Below are positions 1 through 4,680 of a stretch of DNA of 5,005 nt, one piece after another. The stretch covers positions 1 to 5,005 of the forward strand of contig JAGDDC010000329.1 in assembly GCA_017958245.1 (NCBI GenBank), given 5' to 3'. How positions within the stretch are numbered: position 1 is the first letter of the stretch; every line of letters begins with the position of its first letter. The stretch comes from Lachnospiraceae bacterium (GTDB lineage Bacteria; Bacillota_A; Clostridia; Lachnospirales; Lachnospiraceae). Below the pieces are notes generated by a model. It was given only the letters and a program-made list of their open reading frames with translations, was not told the DNA's origin and made no database searches. The position numbers and the translations under genes are program-made.

Positions 1-512
1 CGAAGTTCAGGATCATCAAGGAGGACGGCGGCATAGTGGAGTATCCCACACCCGATGTCGAGGGAAGGCTCGCTTACGGCGGAAGCATGATGATGAAGGG
101 CTACTACAGGGAGCCCGAGCTCACGGCTGAGACGATAAAGGACGGCTATGTGGTCACGAACGACCTCTCCTACTTTGACAAGGACGGATTTGTCTACCTG
201 CTCGGAAGGATCGACGATGTCATCAACTGCGCCGGCACCAAGATCGCTCCGACCGAGATCGAGGAAGTCGCGATCAAATGCCCCGGCCTTGCGGACGTAG
301 CGGCCATCGGAGTGCCGGACCCCGTATCCGGAGAGGTAGTGAAGCTCTTCGTGGTGATGGAGCAGGGAGCACAGTTTGATCCCGTCGCTATAAACAAGTT
401 CCTCCTCGAGAGGCTTGAGGCTTACAAGACGCCGAAGATCATCACCGAGCTCGAGAGCATTCCAAAGACTTACAACGGAAAGATACTCAGAAGAGAGTTA
501 AAAAAGATGTGA
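1..512 (+). CDS. AMP-forming acyl-activating ligase (acyl-CoA/acyl-ACP synthetase family), C-terminal part
   Basis: This is the C-terminal 169 residues of a class I adenylate-forming enzyme. The reading frame is open from base 3 to the first base of the window, so the true start lies upstream. A GTG at 36 is inside the domain and is not a start. Such enzymes make an acyl-AMP from a carboxylic acid and ATP, then pass the acyl group to a thiol. Seen in order: the MMKGYYREPELTAETI stretch, an A7-like TND (usually TGD), the hinge motif GRIDDVINCAGTKI (hinge Arg at 207-209), and the A10 motif YNGKILRREL with the catalytic lysine at 480-482. Two stop codons, TGA TAA, follow each other in frame. The A8 region (CAGTKIAPTEIEEV) resembles fatty-acyl ligases rather than DltA (usually NGYRIELEEIE). 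The carrier protein gene downstream suggests that the thiol acceptor is that carrier rather than CoA, which is inference. Substrate unknown. Confidence 0.93.
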   Translation, partial: KFRIIKEDGGIVEYPTPDVEGRLAYGGSMMMKGYYREPELTAETIKDGYVVTNDLSYFDKDGFVYLLGRIDDVINCAGTKIAPTEIEEVAIKCPGLADVAAIGVPDPVSGEVVKLFVVMEQGAQFDPVAINKFLLERLEAYKTPKIITELESIPKTYNGKILRRELKKM

Positions 513-514
513 TA

Positions 515-533
515 AAGGCCGCGATCCGGCCTT
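515..533 (+). other. Perfect 7-bp hairpin just after the ligase stop codons
   Basis: AAGGCCG (515-521) and CGGCCTT (527-533) form a perfect stem with a five-base loop, starting on the last base of the second stop codon. No T-run follows (TGAGATAG), so it is not a normal intrinsic terminator. A role in mRNA 3'-end protection or processing between ligase and carrier is possible but is inference. The gap 513-642 holds no gene that I can recognise. Confidence 0.5.
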
Positions 534-561
534 GAGATAGGAACCTTGAAGACCAAGCTTA

Positions 562-611
562 CGGTGCCCAAGCAGGCCTTGACGTCAGGCAAATGACGCC
601 CACAGGCACCG
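562..611 (+). other. Nested inverted repeats in the leader of the carrier protein gene
   Basis: CGGTGCC (562-568) is exactly complementary to GGCACCG (605-611). Inside this pair, CGTCA (583-587) and TGACG (594-598) form a smaller hairpin with a six-base loop. The GGCCTT at 575-580 could also pair with AAGGCC at 515-520, which competes with the hairpin at 515-533. The element lies in the 130-base gap before the carrier gene and ends about 20 bases before its Shine-Dalgarno. It matches no riboswitch family that I know. It may be a structured spacer of the operon mRNA or chance pairing. Confidence 0.35.
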
Positions 612-642
612 ATGCTCACAAGACCTGCGGAAAGGACATATC

Positions 643-870
643 ATGGAAGAATTATTGACACTGCTCCACGACATTTTGCCCAAGATCGACTTTGAAAACG
701 GCAAGGACCTCGTAGACGACGGCGTGCTGGATTCACTCGACGTGGTATCCATCATTTCGGAGATCAGCTCTACCTATGATATCGAGATCCCTTCGGACGA
801 GATCACTCCCGACAACTTCAACAGCGCGGAAGCGATCCTCAAGATGATCGAGAGGCTCCGCGACGAGTGA
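643..870 (+). CDS. Acyl carrier protein (phosphopantetheine carrier, DltC/AcpP-like)
   Basis: This is a small acidic protein of 75 residues, the usual size of a free-standing carrier protein. It carries the acyl group as a thioester on a phosphopantetheine arm. The attachment site is Ser31 (codon 733-735) in the motif VDDGVLDSLDVVSII, followed by the typical helix II and the segment EITPDNFNSAEAILKMIE at the C-terminus. The ATG at 643 has a good Shine-Dalgarno (AAAGGA, 631-636) six bases upstream. Its place between an acyl-activating ligase and an MBOAT acyltransferase shows the likely job: accept the acyl group from the ligase and present it to the membrane enzyme on the cytoplasmic face. 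The arrangement matches DltA-DltC-DltB, but D-alanine as cargo cannot be read from the sequence. A holo-ACP synthase must be supplied from elsewhere. Confidence 0.93.
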   Translation: MEELLTLLHDILPKIDFENGKDLVDDGVLDSLDVVSIISEISSTYDIEIPSDEITPDNFNSAEAILKMIERLRDE

Positions 871-882
871 TCCGCGGAAAGC

Positions 883-906
883 GATCCGTGGCGAGGGCCG
901 CGGGTC
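883..906 (+). terminator. GC-rich hairpin with short T-run between carrier and MBOAT genes (weak terminator or attenuator)
   Basis: Bases 883-892 (GATCCGTGGC) pair with 897-906 (GCCGCGGGTC), giving ten pairs including two G-U, around the four-base loop GAGG. Only TTT follows (907-909), then AAA. The stem is strong but the U-tract is poor, so read-through is expected. That would lower MBOAT expression relative to the carrier. CCGCGG at 872-877 could pair instead with 886-891 or 898-903 and disrupt this stem. Confidence 0.4.
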
Positions 907-927
907 TTTAAAGCAACAGTGATGTGA

Positions 928-933
928 GAGAGG
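928..933 (+). promoter_or_regulatory. Ribosome binding site of the MBOAT gene
   Basis: GAGAGG lies ten bases before the ATG at 944, with a T-rich spacer (TTTTTTAGCG). The spacing is a little longer than ideal. It supports 944 as the start, which also gives the expected MBOAT N-terminus. Confidence 0.6.
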
Positions 934-943
934 TTTTTTAGCG

Positions 944-2536
944 ATGAGTATTACCACCTTGTTCTTTTTCTGCTTCGTAGCAGGCGTCGTTTTCATATAT
1001 TATGTGGTGCCGAAGAAGGCTCAGTGGGTCATCCTGCTGATAGCGAGCATCGGCTACTACCTGACGGCGGACCTGAGCTACATGCCCTTCATGGCGGGAA
1101 CCATAGTGTCGACCTATCTGTTCGGCCTCTGGCTGCAGAACCTAAACAACAGGCAGAAGGGAAGCCTTGCGGCAGAGGGGCTTGAAAAAGAAGAAAAGAA
1201 AAGGATAAAAGAAACATTTAAGAAGAAGAAGAGAAGAGTGCTCGCGCTCGCGGTGCTCGTGCTCGTGGGGATATTGTTCGTGGTGAAGTATACGAACTTC
1301 ACGCTCGACAACATCGAGAGGCTCTCGAAGGTCTTCGGCTTTGAGTTTGACAAGCCGATCTTCAACCTCGTTCTCCCTCTGGGTATCTCCTTCTACATCT
1401 TTATGTCCATAAGCTATGTTGTGGACCTGTACAGAGAAAAGGTGACCGCGGAGCGCAATCCCTTCAAGTTCGCGCTCTTCATCTCCTTCTTCCCGCACGT
1501 GGTGCAGGGCCCCATCGCGAGGTTTGGCGACCTCGAGCCGCAGCTTATCGCGCCTCACAAGTTTGAGACTGCCAACATAAAGTCGGGCTTCGAGCTCATG
1601 CTCTACGGTGTGTTCAAGAAGCTCGTCCTCGCGGACCGCATCGGTATCATCGCTGCGCAGGTGCTCGGCAACTGGCAGGATTACGGACGCTACGAGATAC
1701 TGCTCGCGGCGATACTGTACTCCGTTCAGATCTACACGGACTTCTCCGGCTGTATGGACATCATCACCGGTATCGCGAAGATGTTTGGGATCGAACTTTC
1801 GAAGAACTTCGATCATCCGTATTTTTCGAAGAACATCCCCGAGTTCTGGCGCAGATGGCATGCTTCGCTGGGAGCGTGGTTCAAGGATTACCTCTTCTAC
1901 CCGATCTCCGTGTCGAAGTTCTGCCAGTTCATAAACAGGAAGTGCCGTAAGTTCTTCGGCGCAAATGCGGGCCGTATCATCTCGAGCCTTCTGCCGATCT
2001 ACGCGGTATGGTTCGCGACGGGCATATGGCACGGGGCAACATGGCAGTACGTGCTCTGGGGCTTCTGCCACGGCACGTTGGTCGCTCTGAGTCTCATCTT
2101 CACGCCCGTGTTTGACAAGCTCTCCGTGAAGCTGAAGATCAACAGGGACTGCTTTAGTTTCAAGCTCTTCCAGATGATCAGGACCTTCATGCTCTGCACA
2201 TTTGTCAGGATCATACCCTACATGGGAAGCACGAGCGAGGCTTTCGGAGTGTTCAAGCAGATGTGGACGAAGAACAACCCCTGGGTCATCTTCTCGGGTT
2301 CGATCTTCTCAAACCTCGGCGTCACGACCTACGATCTTGTTATCATCGCGCGTGCCATCGCGGTAGTATGGATCGTCAGCATCATGCAGGAGAAGTTCAG
2401 CGTCAGGGAGCAGTTTACGAAGCAGAACCTTGTGTTCCGCTGGATAGTGATCTACGCTGCGATCATGATCATCGTGATCTACGGCATCTACGGCGCGGGC
2501 TTTACCGCGACGGATTTCCTCTACAGGGACTTCTGA
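944..2536 (+). CDS. MBOAT-family membrane O-acyltransferase (DltB/AlgI/PatA-like)
   Basis: This is a polytopic membrane enzyme of 530 residues that moves an acyl group from a cytoplasmic donor to an extracellular polymer. The family hallmarks are all present: a hydrophobic N-terminus (FFFCFVAGVVFIYYVVPKK); LPLGISFYIFMSISYVVDLYR at 144-164; FFPHVVQGPIARFGDLEPQL at about 182-201; PEFWRRWHASLGAWFKDYLFYP with His306; and ATGIWHGATWQYVLWGFCHG with the presumed catalytic His363. The length is nearer AlgI/PatA-type proteins (about 470-520) than DltB (about 400). Residues 81-98 form a very charged K/E/R loop that may face the cytoplasm. The start has a Shine-Dalgarno ten bases upstream, and the gene ends in TGA TAA. 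The carrier and ligase genes upstream imply an acyl-carrier donor, as for DltB. The acceptor (teichoic acid, exopolysaccharide or other glycan) is unknown. No DltD or SGNH partner follows, because a LysR gene comes next. Confidence 0.95.
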   Translation: MSITTLFFFCFVAGVVFIYYVVPKKAQWVILLIASIGYYLTADLSYMPFMAGTIVSTYLFGLWLQNLNNRQKGSLAAEGLEKEEKKRIKETFKKKKRRVLALAVLVLVGILFVVKYTNFTLDNIERLSKVFGFEFDKPIFNLVLPLGISFYIFMSISYVVDLYREKVTAERNPFKFALFISFFPHVVQGPIARFGDLEPQLIAPHKFETANIKSGFELMLYGVFKKLVLADRIGIIAAQVLGNWQDYGRYEILLAAILYSVQIYTDFSGCMDIITGIAKMFGIELSKNFDHPYFSKNIPEFWRRWHASLGAWFKDYLFYPISVSKFCQFINRKCRKFFGANAGRIISSLLPIYAVWFATGIWHGATWQYVLWGFCHGTLVALSLIFTPVFDKLSVKLKINRDCFSFKLFQMIRTFMLCTFVRIIPYMGSTSEAFGVFKQMWTKNNPWVIFSGSIFSNLGVTTYDLVIIARAIAVVWIVSIMQEKFSVREQFTKQNLVFRWIVIYAAIMIIVIYGIYGAGFTATDFLYRDF

Positions 2537-2555
2537 TAAAACATATAGGAAAAAC

Positions 2556-3503
2556 ATGAACAATTCACCGCTTTACTATGTTCTGACAATAGAGGAAGAG
2601 AGAAGCATATCAAAGGCTGCGAAGAAGCTCGGCATCTCGCAGCCCGCTCTCAGTTCATACATAAACAAGCTGGAAAAGAAGCTCGGAGGCAGGGTCTTTG
2701 ACAGATCGGTGCTTCCCATAGAGCTCACGGAGCTTGGGAGGGTCTATCTCGATTATGTCCGCAAGTCGTATGCCCTGGAAGCTGAGTTTGACAGGCAGTA
2801 TGATGATCTCAAGGACTTTGAGACGGGCTCTTTGATCATCGGAGGAGCGCACAGCTTCACCGCGGGTTTTTTTCCCGTGCCGACTGCGAGATTCCACGGA
2901 CTTCACCCGGGGATCGACATCAAGATAATCGATGCGAGAGTCCCGGAGCTGAAGGAGATGGCAGAGGGCGGAGAGATCGACTGCTTCATCGCGGCGGACG
3001 GGGACCAGGGTGAGAACATGGCCTCCGAGGTCTTCTTAAACGAGAGGATACTCATAAGCGTGCCCGCCGGTCTGAAGATAAACGACGGACTAAAGCAGTA
3101 CGCCATCCCCCGGGAAGACATATTTGACGGGAGCGTCACGCAAAAGGAGTACAAAAATGTCCCTCTTGAGGCACTCAAGGATCTGACTTTCGTGGTCCTT
3201 GAGGAGGACCAGGACATGAGGAGGATCTTCGACAGGCTGTACGAGAAACACGGACTTAAGCCCTCCGCAAAGCTGGTCGTGGGACAGACCACAACGAGCT
3301 TCTCACTCACGATCTATGGCGTCGGCGCGAGTCTGGTGTCTGACAAGACCGTCAGATACGGAAACTACAGGGATCTTCCGGTGTTCTACGCATTTGACGC
3401 GGAACTCGCAAGGAGGAAGCTTGTCATAGCCTACTCAAAGGAAAGATATGTGTCTCTCGCGTGCAGAGAGTACATAAAAACAGTGATCGAAAGCTTCAAA
3501 TAA
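2556..3503 (+). CDS. LysR-family transcriptional regulator
   Basis: The 315 residues match the usual LysR length. The winged helix-turn-helix occupies about residues 1-62 (YYVLTIEEERSISKAAKKLG, then recognition helix SQPALSSYINKLEKKLGG), followed by a linker helix to about 90. A two-lobed periplasmic-binding-protein-like effector domain starts near SLIIGGAHSF and runs to the end. The ATG at 2556 has a Shine-Dalgarno (AGGA, 2547-2550) five bases upstream. Only 19 bases separate it from the MBOAT stop, with no hairpin or promoter visible, so it is probably co-transcribed with the acylation genes. The next gene is a transporter binding protein whose promoter region carries repeated inverted repeats. 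Control of that transporter is the simplest inference, and control of the acylation cassette is the alternative. LysR genes are often divergent from their targets, and this one is in tandem. No terminator is visible after it. Effector unknown. Confidence 0.95.
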   Translation: MNNSPLYYVLTIEEERSISKAAKKLGISQPALSSYINKLEKKLGGRVFDRSVLPIELTELGRVYLDYVRKSYALEAEFDRQYDDLKDFETGSLIIGGAHSFTAGFFPVPTARFHGLHPGIDIKIIDARVPELKEMAEGGEIDCFIAADGDQGENMASEVFLNERILISVPAGLKINDGLKQYAIPREDIFDGSVTQKEYKNVPLEALKDLTFVVLEEDQDMRRIFDRLYEKHGLKPSAKLVVGQTTTSFSLTIYGVGASLVSDKTVRYGNYRDLPVFYAFDAELARRKLVIAYSKERYVSLACREYIKTVIESFK

Positions 3504-3518
3504 ATAGAAAAATAACCC

Positions 3519-3547
3519 TTGACATCAGGTAACGAAAGTGTTAAATT
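3519..3547 (+). promoter_or_regulatory. Sigma-A-type promoter of the transporter genes
   Basis: A perfect -35 box TTGACA (3519-3524) is followed after 17 bases by TAAATT (3542-3547), which matches the -10 consensus at four of six positions. The surrounding sequence is AT-rich. Transcription would start near 3554, leaving a leader of about 75 bases before the binding protein gene. This is the only convincing promoter seen in the window. Confidence 0.65.
3530..3543. promoter_or_regulatory. Operator candidate 1: TAAC-N6-GTTA inverted repeat
   Basis: TAAC GAAAGT GTTA is a perfect inverted repeat of 4-base arms lying between the -35 and -10 boxes and touching the -10. A protein bound here would block RNA polymerase. 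The same layout recurs at 3579-3592. The form is close to a LysR box (T-N11-A with dyad symmetry), although here the outer T and A are separated by 12 bases. Binding by the LysR encoded just upstream is inference. Confidence 0.45.
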
Positions 3548-3566
3548 ATACACGCATTCGACAGAA

Positions 3567-3582
3567 GTTATAGAGATATAAC
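3567..3582 (+). repeat. Perfect inverted repeat GTTATA-GAGA-TATAAC in the transporter leader
   Basis: GTTATA (3567-3572) and TATAAC (3577-3582) flank the four bases GAGA. In RNA this is a 6-bp stem closed by a GNRA-type loop. Its right arm is also the left arm of the next inverted repeat (3577-3594), so the two hairpins cannot form together. TCGAC at 3558-3562 and GTCGA at 3599-3603 enclose the whole set. Confidence 0.55.
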
Positions 3583-3594
3583 CAAAATGTTATA
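3577..3594. promoter_or_regulatory. Operator candidate 2: TATAAC-N6-GTTATA inverted repeat
   Basis: TATAAC CAAAAT GTTATA has perfect 6-base arms and contains the same TAAC-N6-GTTA core as the repeat at 3530-3543, 49 bases away centre to centre. It lies about 25-40 bases downstream of the predicted transcription start. It could be a second binding site for one regulator, allowing repression or looping, or an RNA hairpin. Confidence 0.45.
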
Positions 3595-3613
3595 GAAAGT
3601 CGATCAAAGAGAG

Positions 3614-3619
3614 AAAGGA
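3614..3619 (+). promoter_or_regulatory. Ribosome binding site of the solute-binding protein gene
   Basis: AAAGGA lies ten bases before the ATG at 3630 and thirteen before a second in-frame ATG at 3633. The first ATG is preferred on spacing, and both give the same signal peptide apart from one Met. Confidence 0.6.
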
Positions 3620-3629
3620 AGAAGTTACC

Positions 3630-4595
3630 ATGATGAAGAGAGTTTTAAGTTTGTTGCTTGTTTTTGCACTCACAGTGGGTGAATTTGCCGCTTGCTCGGG
3701 AAGTGATAAGAAGAGCGGCGAGGGAGAGAAGATCAACATCGCATTCCAGTACGGCGTAGGTTACTACCCCCTGCTTATAATGAAGGAAAAGCAGCTTCTT
3801 GAGAAGAACTATCCCGGCGTTACCGTTGAGTGGACACAGCTCAACTCGGGCGCTGCAGTGGGCGAGGCGCTCACGGCGGGAAGCGTTGACGTGGGAGCGG
3901 TAGGCCCCGGCCCTGCGATCATCAACATAACCGCAGGCTCACCCATCAAGATCTTTGCGAATATGTCGAGCGTTCCCATGAACCTTCTGTCCATGGATCC
4001 CAACGCTTCGCTTGAGACGATCGCGGACACCGACCAGATCGCGACCGTAAACATCGGTTCTATCCAGCACATTTGCCTCGCGATGGCGGCGGAGAAGAGA
4101 TACGGCGATGCTCACAAGTTTGATGAGAAGATCCTCGCAATGAAGCACCCCGACGGTATGGCTTCACTCATCTCCGGCAGCGTTAAGTTCCACCTCACAG
4201 CTCCCCCCTACATCGTAAAGGAGCAGGAGCAGGGCGCTACGATCGTTGACAAGTTTGAGGATGTATGGCCTGTAGGAACTTCATTCATAGTAGGTGTCTG
4301 CACGAACAAGCTTCACGACGAGAAGCCCGATCTCTACAAGGCACTCTGTGATTCACTCCAGGAGGCTGTGGATTTCATAAACGACAACCCCGACGAGACG
4401 GCAAAGCTCCTGTGCGAGAACGAAGGCACCGATGCGGATACACTCAAGTCCTGGATCGAGGCTGACGACGTAGTTTTCTCGACAGAGACCGTAAAGGTCA
4501 AGGAGATCGCCGATTTCATGTTCAAGAACGAGTTCTCACAGAAGGAAGTATCAAACTTCTCAGACCTCGCCTTCGACAACGTAAAGGGCAACTAA
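3630..4595 (+). CDS. ABC transporter solute-binding lipoprotein, NMT1/SsuA-type (nitrate/sulfonate/taurine group)
   Basis: The 321-residue protein captures a small solute outside the cell and delivers it to the permease encoded next. It begins with a signal peptide (MMKRVLSLLLVFALTV) and a lipobox-like FAAC with Cys22 as the likely lipidation site, then a Ser/Gly/Lys-rich tether. The mature part shows the family pattern: FQYGVGYYPLLIMKEKQLLEK near residues 39-59, NSGAAVGEALTAGSVDVGAVGPGPAII about 73-99, then ITAGSPIKIFANMS. The fold is a type-2 periplasmic-binding protein. The substrate cannot be assigned, because the group covers nitrate, alkanesulfonates, taurine, thiamine precursors and aromatic acids. 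Odd points are Glu18 and Phe19 in the c-region of the signal peptide, where small or aliphatic residues are normal. The upstream promoter and inverted repeats suggest regulated expression, perhaps by the neighbouring LysR protein. Confidence 0.93.
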   Translation: MMKRVLSLLLVFALTVGEFAACSGSDKKSGEGEKINIAFQYGVGYYPLLIMKEKQLLEKNYPGVTVEWTQLNSGAAVGEALTAGSVDVGAVGPGPAIINITAGSPIKIFANMSSVPMNLLSMDPNASLETIADTDQIATVNIGSIQHICLAMAAEKRYGDAHKFDEKILAMKHPDGMASLISGSVKFHLTAPPYIVKEQEQGATIVDKFEDVWPVGTSFIVGVCTNKLHDEKPDLYKALCDSLQEAVDFINDNPDETAKLLCENEGTDADTLKSWIEADDVVFSTETVKVKEIADFMFKNEFSQKEVSNFSDLAFDNVKGN

Positions 4596-4630
4596 AACTG
4601 ACAGTATAAAGTATCTTAACAATTATCAAG

Positions 4631-4662
4631 TCAAATGCCGCGCCAAAAGACGCGGCTTTTGA
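4631..4662 (+). terminator. Intergenic stem-loop between binding protein and permease (partial terminator or mRNA stabiliser)
   Basis: TCAAATGCCGCG (4631-4642) pairs with CGCGGCTTTTGA (4651-4662) with one T-T mismatch, around the loop CCAAAAGA. The GC core is six pairs and is followed by only TTTT, itself inside the stem. The permease Shine-Dalgarno begins six bases later. Such elements commonly let the binding protein be made in excess over the membrane subunits, either by partial termination or by protecting the upstream mRNA. Which applies here is inference. Confidence 0.55.
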
Positions 4663-4667
4663 CGGAC

Positions 4668-4672
4668 AAGGG
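4668..4672 (+). promoter_or_regulatory. Ribosome binding site of the permease gene
   Basis: AAGGG sits eight bases before the ATG at 4681 and five before an adjacent in-frame GTG at 4678. The ATG start (MKKHKSL) gives the usual short basic cytoplasmic tail before the first membrane helix and is preferred. Confidence 0.6.
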
Positions 4673-4680
4673 TGTTCGTG

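Noticed and set aside
36..38. GTG as the start of the ligase gene
   Set aside because: The frame stays open to the window edge, and the residues before it (KFRIIKEDGGI) fit the ligase domain. The core and ATP-binding motifs must lie upstream, so this is an internal valine.
871..891. Direct repeat GATCCGCGG / GATCCGTGG (869-877 and 883-891)
   Set aside because: There are only two nine-base copies with one mismatch, and the match is explained by their sharing in competing hairpin arms. There is no sign of an array or mobile element end.
1142..2071. Long open frame of 309 codons on the minus strand inside the MBOAT gene
   Set aside because: It is antisense to a gene with clear family motifs. 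Its translation is a charged, low-complexity mix rich in Glu, Arg and Leu with no recognisable domain, and the openness follows from the codon bias of the sense gene.
1..2536. Naming the three genes dltA, dltC and dltB
   Set aside because: The order fits, but the ligase hinge motif and the MBOAT length do not, and dltD is absent. Symbols would claim D-alanine transfer that the sequence does not show.
577..3532. Similar 16-base stretches CCTTGACGTCAGGCAA (577-592) and CCTTGACATCAGGTAA (3517-3532), both intergenic
   Set aside because: They differ at two of 16 positions, and a few matches of this quality are expected by chance in 5 kb. The first has no -10 box at the right distance, so it is not a second copy of the promoter.
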